A DNA stretch of 64,000 bases from NCBI RefSeq assembly GCF_000472545.1, contig NZ_KI421432.1, forward strand, positions 418,577 to 482,576, in the 5' to 3' direction. Positions 8,299-17,058 of this stretch are shown here, in pieces (position 1 is the first letter of the stretch; every line of letters begins with the position of its first letter). Position numbers and translations under genes: made by a program. The notes beneath the pieces were generated by a model that had not been told where the DNA came from, did not search any database, and was given only the letters and a program-made list of their open reading frames with translations. Origin of the DNA: Burkholderia sp. WSM2232. GTDB taxonomy: Bacteria; Pseudomonadota; Gammaproteobacteria; Burkholderiales; Burkholderiaceae.

Positions 8299-9246
8299 TC
8301 AAACAGATTCGACCACCAGCGCGCCGACGTCTGCAATCGCCGCATTCGAGCGTGCCGCATTCCCAGCAGTCCCGGTCAGATAGACGGCCACCAGAATGGG
8401 GCCGCGTCCAGGCGGCCAAAGAATGGCCACGTCGTTCGCCGTGCCGTGATCGCCCGTACCGGTTTTGTCGCCCACGCCCCAATCTTTCGGCAGCCTGGCG
8501 CGAATCCGCGCGCCGCCGGTCTCGTTGGCCGCGAGCCAGGCAAGCAATTGCACTCTCGATGCCGAAGTCAATTGCTCGCCCATCACGAGCTCGCGTAAAT
8601 TGCCGAGCATTGCATTCGGCGTGGTCGTATCGCGCGGATCGCCCGGCGTGGCCTCGTTCAGTGTGGGCTCATTGCGGTCCAGACGCGTGATGCCGTCGCC
8701 GAGACTGCGCGCAAATGCGGTCAATGCGGCGGGCCCGCCAAAAGTTTGCAGCAGCAGGTTCGCAGCGGTGTTGTCGCTGAGCGTGATTGCCGCCTTGCAT
8801 AATTCGGCGATGCTCATGCCGGCGTTGCCGGTGCGCTCGCGGGTATGCCTGGACGTGGCCGGCGAATTCGGCACCAGTTCGCTTTGCGAGTAGACGATGC
8901 GACGCTGCAAGTTCTCTTCGCCACGATCGACCCGCGCCAGTACCGCGCCCGCGGCGAGCAGCTTGAATGTGCTGCACATTGGAAAGCGCTCGTCCGCACG
9001 CAGGCCGGCGTGCAGGCCCGAGGTGGTGTCGATGATCGACACGCCAAGCCGCCCGCCGCTTTGCGCTTCGATTTCCGTGAGCCGCGCGCGAATCGCATCG
9101 AGCCTGGCGAATTCTCGCCGCTGCCTTACCGCTTCCGCTCCTTTGAGCGACCCGGCATTTTTGCCCCAGGCGCCGCTATTGCCGAGCGCAACTCCAGCTA
9201 TCGAAACACCCAGCATCGCGCCCGCGAATTTTCTTCTCGTGATCAT
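8299..9246 (-). CDS. Class A beta-lactamase with twin-arginine-type leader
   Basis: This 315-residue serine beta-lactamase has all class A elements: S92-x-x-K95 in MCSTFK (Ser70/Lys73 in standard numbering), SDN in LSDNTAAN, the Glu166 loop in RNEPTLNE and the KTG triad in GDKTGTGDHG. The N-terminus MITRRKFAGAMLG resembles a twin-arginine signal. A cysteine precedes the active serine, as in KPC-type enzymes, but the partner Cys after KTG is absent, so that disulfide cannot form. AAGGAG precedes the ATG at 9246. The divergent LysR gene is its probable regulator. Spectrum cannot be read from sequence. Confidence 0.92.
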   Translation of the reverse strand: MITRRKFAGAMLGVSIAGVALGNSGAWGKNAGSLKGAEAVRQRREFARLDAIRARLTEIEAQSGGRLGVSIIDTTSGLHAGLRADERFPMCSTFKLLAAGAVLARVDRGEENLQRRIVYSQSELVPNSPATSRHTRERTGNAGMSIAELCKAAITLSDNTAANLLLQTFGGPAALTAFARSLGDGITRLDRNEPTLNEATPGDPRDTTTPNAMLGNLRELVMGEQLTSASRVQLLAWLAANETGGARIRARLPKDWGVGDKTGTGDHGTANDVAILWPPGRGPILVAVYLTGTAGNAARSNAAIADVGALVVESV

Positions 9247-9305
9247 TGCCGCTCCTTGTGTGAAGCCGCAACTATCGGTTTTCCAGCCCTCGCTGACAAA
9301 CGATG

Positions 9306-9336
9306 ATAAGTTAATGCGCTCACAAGAAAAACTTAT
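9306..9336. promoter_or_regulatory. Candidate LysR operator between beta-lactamase and its regulator
   Basis: ATAAGTT (9306-9312) and AACTTAT (9330-9336) form a perfect 7-bp inverted repeat with a 17-base spacer, in the 109-bp divergent intergenic region. AmpR/PenR-type regulators bind such sites and control both genes. The role is inferred. Confidence 0.5.
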
Positions 9337-9355
9337 GCCTTGGCCATGACACACC

Positions 9356-10255
9356 ATGAGACCTTATCTTCCGCTTAATGCGTTGCGCGCTTTCGAATCG
9401 TCGGCCCGGCACTTGAGCTTCACGCGCGCGGCGCTCGAGTTGAACGTCACGCAGGCCGCCGTCAGTCAGCAGGTGAGAGCGCTGGAGGAGCGTCTTGGCA
9501 CCACGTTATTCAAGCGCTTGCCGCGTGGCCTCGCGATGACCGACGAAGGCCTTGCATTGCGCCCCGTGCTGACCGATGCATTCGACCGTATAGAAGCGGT
9601 GCTCAAGCAATTCGAGGGCGGCCACTTTCACGAAGTGCTGACGGTCGGCGTGGTGGGCACATTCGCCGTCGGCTGGCTCATGCCGCGGCTAAGATCGTTT
9701 CGTGAAGCTCATCCGTTTGTCGAATTGCGACTCCTGACGAACAACAATCTCGTGGATCTCGCGACCGAAGGTCTGGATTTCGCGATCCGTTTCGGCGACG
9801 GCACGTGGCCCGGTTCACTCGCAACCTGCCTGCTCGACGCGCCGCTCGCACTGCTATGCACGCCGGAGATAGCAGAAAGACTGTCGACGCCCGCCGATCT
9901 CGTCGGCGAAACGCTGCTGCGTTCCTATCGCGCCGACGACTGGAGCAACTGGTTTGCCGCGGCTGGCATTGCGCCACGGCCCATTCGCGGGCCGGTGTTC
10001 GACTCTTCCCGCCTGATGGTCGAAGCGGCGATGCAGGGCGCGGGCATCGCGCTCGCGCCCGCGCTGATGTTCGGCCATGAGATCGAGACGGGGCGACTGG
10101 TGAGCCCGTTCGATATCGAAGTGCATGCCGGCAGTTACTGGCTTACCTGGTTGAAAGGCAAGCCAATGACGCCTGCCATGCTGCTGTTCAGTCAGTGGCT
10201 CGTCAAGGAAGCAACTGCGCACAGCCCGGCCTCGCACAGACCCGTGCGGCGATAG
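9356..10255 (+). CDS. LysR family regulator, AmpR/PenR-like
   Basis: This 299-residue protein has an N-terminal LysR helix-turn-helix. It includes LPLNALRAFESSARHLSFTR and ALELNVTQAAVSQQVRALEE, very close to the AmpR/GcvA-type signature, followed by a periplasmic-binding-protein-like effector domain. It is divergently oriented to a class A beta-lactamase with a palindrome between them, the classical arrangement for AmpR or PenR control. In AmpR systems cell-wall fragments are the inducers; whether that holds here is inferred. Its 3' end overlaps the convergent small gene by about 60 bp. Confidence 0.85.
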   Translation: MRPYLPLNALRAFESSARHLSFTRAALELNVTQAAVSQQVRALEERLGTTLFKRLPRGLAMTDEGLALRPVLTDAFDRIEAVLKQFEGGHFHEVLTVGVVGTFAVGWLMPRLRSFREAHPFVELRLLTNNNLVDLATEGLDFAIRFGDGTWPGSLATCLLDAPLALLCTPEIAERLSTPADLVGETLLRSYRADDWSNWFAAAGIAPRPIRGPVFDSSRLMVEAAMQGAGIALAPALMFGHEIETGRLVSPFDIEVHAGSYWLTWLKGKPMTPAMLLFSQWLVKEATAHSPASHRPVRR

Positions 10256-10485
10256 CCGTTCATCGCAGGACGTTCGGCTTGTGGCGGAAACACGTTCCAG
10301 GAACCGTCGCCGTGGCGGAAGAAGAAGATGGACAGCAGACCGCCCGGGCGCAACGCCTCGACACGCACGAAGCGCCGATGCTGTGACGCGCGGTGGCAGA
10401 ACTCGACCACTCGGGCGGGCATGGAGGGCGTCGGCGCAAGCCATTTGTCGACGGCCCAGTGCAAGGTCTTTTCAGCGGCAGCCAT
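10192..10485 (-). CDS. Small hypothetical protein
   Basis: This 97-residue protein begins MAAAEKTLHWAVDKWLAP. An AAGGAGA ribosome site lies 7 bases before the ATG at 10485. The middle (RPGGLLSIFFFRHGDGSWNVFPP) looks like a small beta-rich domain. The C-terminus overlaps the convergent LysR coding region by 64 bases, so the last 20 residues are uncertain. I do not recognise a function. It lies 40 bp downstream of the LRAT-domain gene on the same strand and probably shares its transcript. Confidence 0.5.
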   Translation of the reverse strand: MAAAEKTLHWAVDKWLAPTPSMPARVVEFCHRASQHRRFVRVEALRPGGLLSIFFFRHGDGSWNVFPPQAERPAMNGYRRTGLCEAGLCAVASLTSH

Positions 10486-10525
10486 GATGATCTCCTTCGT
10501 TCCCTTACCGATTCCGCTACGCGGC

Positions 10526-11020
10526 TCAAGCAACTTGTGCGGCGAACCGCCGGCTCTTCGCGCCGTTCTCGACGAATGCCTTCACAAGGCACATCAACAC
10601 ATGCACACCAGTGCGCGGATGGCGCAGGCTGCAATGCACCTGTTCGCTGCGGCTTTCGCCCAGCAGTACCCAGGCGCAGAAGTGTTCACAGTTGTTGGTC
10701 AGCAGGCGGTAACGGTTTTCGCCCAGGCGCGAGCGAGCGCGGCGCACCGCTTCCTCGCCGAGGTAGCGCGCGCGGGGCGTCGCGCGAATCGACAGCGGAT
10801 GGCCGGCCGCGAAACGCTCGAGCTCGACTTCTTCAATCGGGCCGCGATGCGCCGACCCTGCAAAACCGGCGTAATGCACCACCCGGCCGTTGCCCACATA
10901 AATGCCGTGATGTTCATAGCCGCAGCGGGTCGAGACGAGATGCGAGCCGATCGGCAAGTCGATGGTGGATGACGATTCACCGCCGGCCCTGCTGCTCGCT
11001 TGAAGAGAGTTCGTGTTCAT
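10526..11020 (-). CDS. LRAT (lecithin:retinol acyltransferase-like) domain protein
   Basis: This 164-residue protein has the circularly permuted NlpC/P60 thiol-peptidase-like fold of the LRAT family. The HHGIYVGNGRVVHYAG block supplies the catalytic His (H38) and a second His, and NNCEHFC supplies the nucleophile C111. The family includes acyltransferases and amidases on lipids; bacterial substrates are mostly unknown. No signal peptide is visible. GAGG lies upstream of the ATG. It precedes the small hypothetical gene on the same strand. Whether it belongs to the peptide-export island that starts 400 bp away is unclear. Confidence 0.82.
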   Translation of the reverse strand: MNTNSLQASSRAGGESSSTIDLPIGSHLVSTRCGYEHHGIYVGNGRVVHYAGFAGSAHRGPIEEVELERFAAGHPLSIRATPRARYLGEEAVRRARSRLGENRYRLLTNNCEHFCAWVLLGESRSEQVHCSLRHPRTGVHVLMCLVKAFVENGAKSRRFAAQVA

Positions 11021-11404
11021 GGCTTGCCTCGTTCCGGTTCCAACACTGTTGCGAGGTCTTTTGCATCATCTGGGCCATGTGACGAAGAGCCTTTGTTGAT
11101 AGGGGTTTCGGCGAAAAACCGCGGTTTGCCGCGCAGCGGATGTTGGCCGCGAACCGACAGAAAAAGTGCAGATGTGTTGGTGGCGTGCGCGCTTTTTCGG
11201 GCATGACAACGCGAGTGCAGGTGCTGTTCGAAACGTTCGCGATTTCGGCCAGAAGTGTTGGGCGTCACACCGGTCGCAGCGCAAGCATGTTGGCTCGCGC
11301 CCGACCTATCGCTTCTGTCGCGCGCTGCCAGGCAAGCCCGGAGTCGTCCGCTATCCCGCGCCAGTCATCGCATTGCCGGAAAGACCATCACGTAGCGCGC
11401 AAAT

Positions 11405-11420
11405 TGGCACATCACTTGCA
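11405..11420 (+). promoter_or_regulatory. Sigma-54 (-24/-12) promoter upstream of the first leader-peptide gene
   Basis: TGGCACATCACTTGCA matches the RpoN consensus TGGCACR-N4-TTGCW at every defined position. It ends 62 bp before the peptide ATG at 11483. A sigma-54 activator gene lies in the same island (12599-13963). The upstream 380 bases have no gene and hold several TGTTGG-type motifs that could be activator sites, but I cannot show that. Confidence 0.85.
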
Positions 11421-11482
11421 CCGTTCCCGTTCAGATCCATTAAAGCCGCGCGCGTGGCGCGTGCGGTCAACCGGAGAACGAC

Positions 11483-11770
11483 ATGGCTTCTATTTCTGTG
11501 AACGACCTTTCGCTCAACCTGGCGCTCGACCGCAAGGCCATGGCTGCAATCCGCGGCGGCGGCGGTGCGCCGTGGGTGTATGGGTGGATTCAACCGTATG
11601 TGCGGGAAACACCGAGCATTGGACCGGTCGTGAACCTGTACGAGGTCTCCAACAACTTCTATGCTAACCAGATGATCAACCAGTTCCAGTCGGTCGACGT
11701 GCGCAATACCGGCGCGAACTCGAACATCAGTGTCTCTCCTGACGCCCGCAGCAGAAACGATATGGTGTAG
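11483..11770 (+). CDS. Double-glycine leader precursor peptide (peptide 1)
   Basis: This 95-residue precursor has a leader ending at G25-G26, with D8-L9, L15-D16 and A19-M20 at the positions shared by four other peptides in the island. After the double Gly comes a core starting GGAPWVYGWIQ and containing NQMINQFQSVDV, without cysteine. C39 peptidases cut after such Gly-Gly sites, and the island encodes a C39 exporter. CCGGAGAA precedes the ATG, and a consensus sigma-54 promoter lies upstream. The stop is 5 bp before the PP2C phosphatase start, so the two are co-expressed. The role of the mature peptide is unknown. Confidence 0.82.
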   Translation: MASISVNDLSLNLALDRKAMAAIRGGGGAPWVYGWIQPYVRETPSIGPVVNLYEVSNNFYANQMINQFQSVDVRNTGANSNISVSPDARSRNDMV

Positions 11771-11775
11771 CTGTT

Positions 11776-12546
11776 GTGACTTGCCCGAGCCAATTTCGCT
11801 GGACGTCGTCCGCGTGTTCTGACGCAGGACGCGTGCGCGAAATCAACGAAGACGCGTGTCTCGACGAGGCCGAGCTCGGACGCTGGGCCGTCGCCGACGG
11901 CATGGGTGGCCACGCGGTCGGCGACCTCGCGAGCCGCCTCGTGATCGACGCATTGAAACGGCTCGGCCCGCCTGTGAGCATGAAAGCGTTCATCGCGGAC
12001 GCACGCGCGCATTTGCAGGTGGCGAATCATCAGCTGAGACAGGAGGCCGCGCGCCGCCAGGTGCAGCGTATCGGCAGCACGGTGGTCGCGCTTCTCGCAT
12101 GCGACCGGTTTTGCGGTTATGTGTGGGCGGGCGACAGCCGCCTGTATCTGGTTCGCGACGGACAACTGCGTCAGCTCACACGCGATCACAGCCAGGTCGA
12201 AGCGCTCAAGTCGCTCGGCGTGATTACGGATGAAGAAGCGCGGCATCATCCGGCGCAGCACATGATCACGCGCGCCGTGGGCGCGACAGACCTGCTTGAA
12301 CTCGACGACGACGCGATCGAAGTCGCGGACGGCGACATCTTCCTGCTGTGCAGCGACGGCCTGAGCAACGAGATCGGCGAGGACGATATGCTGGCGGTGC
12401 TGAGCGCGGAGGCCCACGGCAATGCGCCGGGCCAACTGGTTAGCCTCGCGCTGGAGCGCGGCGGGCGGGACAACATCACCGCTGTCGTGGTACGCGCCGA
12501 AGATCCTTACGCAGCGGACAAAACGCTATTGAATCCCTCGCCCTGA
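11776..12546 (+). CDS. PP2C-type Ser/Thr protein phosphatase
   Basis: This 256-residue phosphatase has the full PP2C metal-site set: REINEDA, VADGMGGH, VWAGDSRLYL, LCSDGLSNEI and GGRDNITAVVV. It would remove phosphate from Thr or Ser of proteins in the cytoplasm, most likely those modified by the kinase at 27817-30117. The GTG start lies 5 bp after the peptide 1 stop with no good ribosome site, suggesting translational coupling, so the sigma-54 promoter also drives it. The tail AADKTLLNPSP resembles Thr motifs in the FHA protein and the kinase. It converges on the sigma-54 activator gene. Confidence 0.92.
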   Translation: MTCPSQFRWTSSACSDAGRVREINEDACLDEAELGRWAVADGMGGHAVGDLASRLVIDALKRLGPPVSMKAFIADARAHLQVANHQLRQEAARRQVQRIGSTVVALLACDRFCGYVWAGDSRLYLVRDGQLRQLTRDHSQVEALKSLGVITDEEARHHPAQHMITRAVGATDLLELDDDAIEVADGDIFLLCSDGLSNEIGEDDMLAVLSAEAHGNAPGQLVSLALERGGRDNITAVVVRAEDPYAADKTLLNPSP

Positions 12547-12598
12547 CGTGGCGTGCGGTGGCGCGACAGGGGTGGCCCTCTTACGAAAGACGCCGCCC

Positions 12599-13963
12599 TT
12601 ATACGTCGCCATCATCTTCATCGCGTTCCTCTGCGCCGTGTCTCGCAGACGCCGCCATATTGCGGTTGCGGAAGTCTTTCGAATGAAGTCCGTGCTTCTT
12701 CAGCAGCATCTGCAGATGCGAGCGGTTCATGTCGATGCGCCGCGCCAATTCCGCCACTGTGCCGTTCACTTCGCGCAGCCCTCGTTCCAGGAAGGCTTTC
12801 TCCGCGTCGTCGCTTGCGGCGCGCTTGGCGTCGCTTAGCGACATGAGGTTCGCTACGCTGATCGGCTGCTGTCCCGCGCCTTGAGCCCCGCCTTGCAAGG
12901 CACCCGCTGCCGGGCCCGGCGCGCCTGGGCGCATATCGGCAGGCAAGTGGTCGATATCGGCCATATCGCCCGCAAGACACGAAACGCGGTACATGACATT
13001 ACGCAATTCGCGAATATTTCCGGGGTAAGCATAGTTCAGCAGGAAGTCCCGCAAACGCGGGGTTAATCTCACCGGCCGCCGTTTGAGCGTGCCGGCCGCC
13101 TCGTCGCCAAACCATGCAATGAGCAGCGGAATTTCGTCGCGGCGTTCGCGCAGCGGTGGCAACGTAACGTGAATTACGCTTAGCCGGTAAAAGAGATCTT
13201 CCCGGAACTTGCCCTCTTCGCTCAGTTTGCGCAGGTTTCGGTTGGTTGCAGCGACAATGCGCGTATCCACCGCAATCGTTTCGTCCGAACCCACGCGTTG
13301 AATCTCGTGCGCTTCCAGAACCCGCAGCAATTTCACCTGGCCCGCGAGCGGCAATTCGCCAATCTCGTCGAGAAAAATGGTACCCGTATGCGCGCTTTCG
13401 AATTTGCCTTTGCGGTCGTTCGCGGCACCCGTAAACGCGCCCTTGCGATGACCGAACAGTTCGGACTCGAGCAGGTTGTCCGGAATTGCGCCGCAATTCA
13501 CGGAGATAAAGGGCTTGTCCGAACGCGAGCCGTTGGCATGAATGACCTTGGCCATCAGTTCCTTGCCTGTACCGCTTTCTCCGTCTATCAGAACCGGCAG
13601 GTCAGTCGGCGCGGCCTTCTCGGCAATTTCCAGCGATTCCAGCAGGCGCGGATTGTCGCCGAACGTACCTTCGAAAATGAAGCTGCGCTCGAGCAGCGCC
13701 TGCCTGCGCGCGCCGCGCGACTGCTCGGCGCGCTGCTCGGGTTCCGCCGCCACTGCCGCCTGCACGAAGCGCTCCTTGTGCGACAGCTGCATGACTTCAT
13801 CGCGCAACGACGTGGCCTGCCGCAGCAGTTTGTCGATATCCGTGCGTTCCAGTCGCGACGACCAGCGCAGCGTCGAGCGCAAAATCTCAATTCGCTCGAT
13901 CAATCCCGCGTATGAAATCGCTGGACTGATGTCTTCGATCTGGTCGAGTATCTTCATCATCAC
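12599..13963 (-). CDS. Sigma-54-dependent transcriptional activator without receiver domain
   Basis: This protein of about 454 residues has an AAA+ domain with Walker A GESGTGKE (128-135), the sigma-54 contact loop GAFTGA (175-180) and Walker B in TIFLDEIGELP (D199-E200). A Fis-type helix-turn-helix (VAELARRIDMNRSHLQMLLKK) is near the C-terminus. The first 95 residues are helical and charged and have no CheY-like pocket, so control is not by a standard response-regulator mechanism. The start codons GTG-ATG-ATG overlap the exporter stop (TGATG), so it is translationally coupled to the exporter. It is the obvious activator for the sigma-54 promoters before the peptides. Confidence 0.92.
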   Translation of the reverse strand: MMMKILDQIEDISPAISYAGLIERIEILRSTLRWSSRLERTDIDKLLRQATSLRDEVMQLSHKERFVQAAVAAEPEQRAEQSRGARRQALLERSFIFEGTFGDNPRLLESLEIAEKAAPTDLPVLIDGESGTGKELMAKVIHANGSRSDKPFISVNCGAIPDNLLESELFGHRKGAFTGAANDRKGKFESAHTGTIFLDEIGELPLAGQVKLLRVLEAHEIQRVGSDETIAVDTRIVAATNRNLRKLSEEGKFREDLFYRLSVIHVTLPPLRERRDEIPLLIAWFGDEAAGTLKRRPVRLTPRLRDFLLNYAYPGNIRELRNVMYRVSCLAGDMADIDHLPADMRPGAPGPAAGALQGGAQGAGQQPISVANLMSLSDAKRAASDDAEKAFLERGLREVNGTVAELARRIDMNRSHLQMLLKKHGLHSKDFRNRNMAASARHGAEERDEDDGDV

Positions 13964-16900
13964 GCGCTCAGTTGTTTCTGCACCAGTTGGTAGTACATGC
14001 CACCGCGCTGGATCAGTTCTTCGTGACGGCCCTGTTCGACAATTGCGCCTTCATACAGCACAAGAATCTTGTCGGCACGCATGATCGTACTCAGCCGGTG
14101 CGCGATGATTACCGCCGTGCGGCCTTTCAGAATGTCGTGCATATTGCCGAGAATGTTGCTTTCCGACTGCGAATCGAGCGCGGAGGTGGCTTCATCGAAT
14201 ACCAGCAGGCGCGGGTCATGATAGAGCGCCCGAGCGATGCACAGCCGCTGGATCTGCCCGCCCGACAAACCGATGCCGCGTTCGCCCACAATCTGCTCAT
14301 AGCCACGCGGCATCTTGCTGATGAACGCATGGGCGTCCGCCATTTTCGCGACTTCCTCTATACGGCGGCGGTCCGGCGCGTCGTCGCCGCTCGCAATGTT
14401 CTCGGCAATCGTGCCGGAGAACAGCAGATTGCTTTGCATCACGTAGCCGATCTGCGCACGGTAATACGCTTTATCGACCACGCTGAGGTCATAACCGTCT
14501 ATCGACATCTTCCCTTCGCTCGGCGCATAAAAACCCACTAGCAGTTTCGCGAGCGTCGTCTTGCCCGAGCCGCTGCGTCCGACAATCGCCACCAGTTCGC
14601 CTGGCTTGATATCGAAGCTGATGTTTTCCAACACGTAAGCAGAGTCGTTTTCGCCATAACGAAAGTAGACACCGCTCAAGCTTATTTCGCCCTGCAGTTC
14701 CGGCAACATCACGCGTGAGGGCAGGTCTTCCGGTTTCTGTTCGGGCTCGATATCGAGTACATCTCCGAGCCGCTCCATTGCGACGCCCGCGTCGTTCAGC
14801 ATGCTCCAGAGACCGACGAGTCCCATTAAAGGACCGAGCACGCTGCCCATGAACGCATTGAACGCAATCAGCTGGCCGATGGTCATTTCGCGCGCCAGCA
14901 CGAGATTGGCGCCGACCCATAGAATGGCAATGGTGGTCGCCGCGTTCAGCAACTGGCTGCCGAGCCCGACGAGAATGTTGAAGGCGTGCGCCCGATATTG
15001 CACTTCGAGCGCTTTCGCGTATTTCTTTTCCCAGCGCAATCGCACGGGGCGCTCGATTCCCATGCCCTTCACGGTCTCGACGCCTGCGAGCGCTTCCATC
15101 AGGAACGACTTGGATTCCGTCGATGCAGTGAACACCTCGCGCGCGTAGTTCTTGATCTTCGGCGTCGCCAACGCGGTCAGCGCCATGATAGGAATGACAA
15201 ATCCGATCAACACCAGCGTCATCTTCACGTTGTATACGAACATGATCGTGAAGTAGATGAATACCATCAGCAGGTTCAACGCAGTGGTCACCGTGGATTC
15301 GGTGAGAAACGCGCGAATGGTCTGGTTTTCCTGAAAGCGCGCGAAGATGTCGCCGGTCTTGCGTTTTGCGAAAAACGAGAACGGTAACGACAACGTGTGC
15401 TTGAAGAACTGCGACATCATGGCGAAGTCCATGTTGCGCACCATGAAATTCGCGAGATATGCGCGAATCGACGACATGAGTTGCGAGAACACGTTGGCGA
15501 TAATGAGCCCGCCTATCAGCAGATGCAGCAAGCTCACGTTCTGGTGCACGATGACACCGTCAAGAATGTTCTGGATGATGAGCGGCGGAATCACCCCCAG
15601 CACCTGAATGACGAAGGTGGCGAGAAACAGGTGTCCGAGAATCTTGCGGTAAGGCTTCAGGTAACCGACAAAACGTATCCACGGCGAACGCGCGGCCGAC
15701 ATCTGCAGCATCTGGGGTCCGCCCGTAAACAGCAGACATGTGCCGCTCCAGCCGCGCTCGAAGTCTTCCACCGTCATCTTGCGAAAACCCAGTGCCGGAT
15801 CAGCGACCCACACGTATTCGCTGGAAAGTCCGTACACCACCACGTAGTGGTAGCCCTCCCAATGCACGATGAAGGGCAAATCGAAACCGCGCAGGGAATC
15901 GAATGTGCATTGCACGCCGCGTGTCGTGAAGCCGAGCGATTCACCCGCGCGCGCGAGACTGTCCAGCGTCGCGCCCTGCGTCGTCACATTGGCGAGTTCG
16001 CGCAATTTTCCAAGCGTCATCGGAATGCTGTAGTGGCGGCAAATCATCGCGAGACATGCAGCGCCGCAATCCATTTCTTCCGCTTGCTCCACGAGCCGAA
16101 AGCGCTTGATGATCTTCTCGCCGAACTCGGGTTTGCTCTGCAAATCGAGCAGAAGGGGCAACTTGCGGCGTTGCTCGACCCGCTTCTGGCGTTGCAATTC
16201 CCGGTCGCCGTAGCGAATGCGTTCGTCCAGTACTTCGCGTAGTTTGGGATTGCGCTCGAGAATAAAGTGCACGGTCCGCTCGGGAATCACGAGAAGCCGC
16301 GTATCGGTCGACGCAATCGCCGAAGCCATTTGCTCCTGGCGCATCAAACACGCCTTCTCGCCGAATATCTCGCCTTCCCCTAACGTGGCGAGCGTATAGT
16401 CGCGCCCTTCTTCATGGCGGACAATCCGCACCTCGCCCTGCCGAACCACATATAAGCGCCGGTCGTCGCGTGCGTCCTGCTTGAGAATTTCCTTGCCCGC
16501 CGGCACGCGCTTGACGCCGACGCTGCGCACATATTCTTCAAGTTCGGCTTTGTTCAGCTTGCCGCGCAAATCGAACAACTGCGCGACAAAGCCGCCTGCG
16601 GAGTTGATCGCCACATAGCTCGCGACGAAGGCGAGCGCCGCCTGATTGCCGGCAATCACCGGTTCGATCGCGGCGCGCGGAATGAACAGCAACTCCGTTT
16701 TCGCGGACGCCCGCACCGACGCTTCATGCACGTACGTGCGCAGCATGGCGATGTCGGCGAAAATCTCGCCCGACTTGCGCACGCCCATGCTGGTTTCCTT
16801 GCCGTGCTCTTCGACAAAAATGCGCACCGAGCCCGAGCGGACTATGTACAGACCGTCGGCGGTCTCGCCGGCGGAGCACACTGTTTCGCCAAACGAATAG

Positions 16901-17016
16901 AAGCGCGCTTGCGCATATTCGGCTAGACGCTCGATCTCATCGCGCGAAAAGGGCGACAGTATTTCCACCGAGGCTAGAAACGCGGCGGCGGATGGCGCGG
17001 TCTGGGGTGCATCCAT
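13960..17016 (-). CDS. Peptidase C39 ABC exporter with two N-terminal cyclic-nucleotide-binding-like domains
   Basis: This 1018-residue protein has the following order: cNMP-binding-like domains at about 18-140 and 150-275, a C39 peptidase at about 305-435, a six-helix transmembrane region at about 450-740, and an ABC ATPase at about 775-1015. The peptidase keeps Q311, C317 in MDCGAAC, H390 in GYHYVVV and D406 in VADPALG. The ATPase has Walker A GRSGSGKTT, LSGGQ, Walker B LLVFDEATSALD and H973. Both cNMP folds lack the phosphate-binding Arg, so classical cAMP binding is doubtful. The layout resembles cyanobacterial HetC-type exporters. It should cut the leaders after Gly-Gly and export the cores. 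Confidence 0.93.
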   Translation of the reverse strand: MDAPQTAPSAAAFLASVEILSPFSRDEIERLAEYAQARFYSFGETVCSAGETADGLYIVRSGSVRIFVEEHGKETSMGVRKSGEIFADIAMLRTYVHEASVRASAKTELLFIPRAAIEPVIAGNQAALAFVASYVAINSAGGFVAQLFDLRGKLNKAELEEYVRSVGVKRVPAGKEILKQDARDDRRLYVVRQGEVRIVRHEEGRDYTLATLGEGEIFGEKACLMRQEQMASAIASTDTRLLVIPERTVHFILERNPKLREVLDERIRYGDRELQRQKRVEQRRKLPLLLDLQSKPEFGEKIIKRFRLVEQAEEMDCGAACLAMICRHYSIPMTLGKLRELANVTTQGATLDSLARAGESLGFTTRGVQCTFDSLRGFDLPFIVHWEGYHYVVVYGLSSEYVWVADPALGFRKMTVEDFERGWSGTCLLFTGGPQMLQMSAARSPWIRFVGYLKPYRKILGHLFLATFVIQVLGVIPPLIIQNILDGVIVHQNVSLLHLLIGGLIIANVFSQLMSSIRAYLANFMVRNMDFAMMSQFFKHTLSLPFSFFAKRKTGDIFARFQENQTIRAFLTESTVTTALNLLMVFIYFTIMFVYNVKMTLVLIGFVIPIMALTALATPKIKNYAREVFTASTESKSFLMEALAGVETVKGMGIERPVRLRWEKKYAKALEVQYRAHAFNILVGLGSQLLNAATTIAILWVGANLVLAREMTIGQLIAFNAFMGSVLGPLMGLVGLWSMLNDAGVAMERLGDVLDIEPEQKPEDLPSRVMLPELQGEISLSGVYFRYGENDSAYVLENISFDIKPGELVAIVGRSGSGKTTLAKLLVGFYAPSEGKMSIDGYDLSVVDKAYYRAQIGYVMQSNLLFSGTIAENIASGDDAPDRRRIEEVAKMADAHAFISKMPRGYEQIVGERGIGLSGGQIQRLCIARALYHDPRLLVFDEATSALDSQSESNILGNMHDILKGRTAVIIAHRLSTIMRADKILVLYEGAIVEQGRHEELIQRGGMYYQLVQKQLSA

Positions 17017-17058
17017 AAACGTGCGGACCTCGGTTCAGCTTCTAATGGTGGCGCCCGT

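Noticed and set aside
15397..16242. Long plus-strand frame opposite the C39 exporter
   Set aside because: It lies wholly within a gene with clear catalytic motifs; no ribosome site or homology signature.
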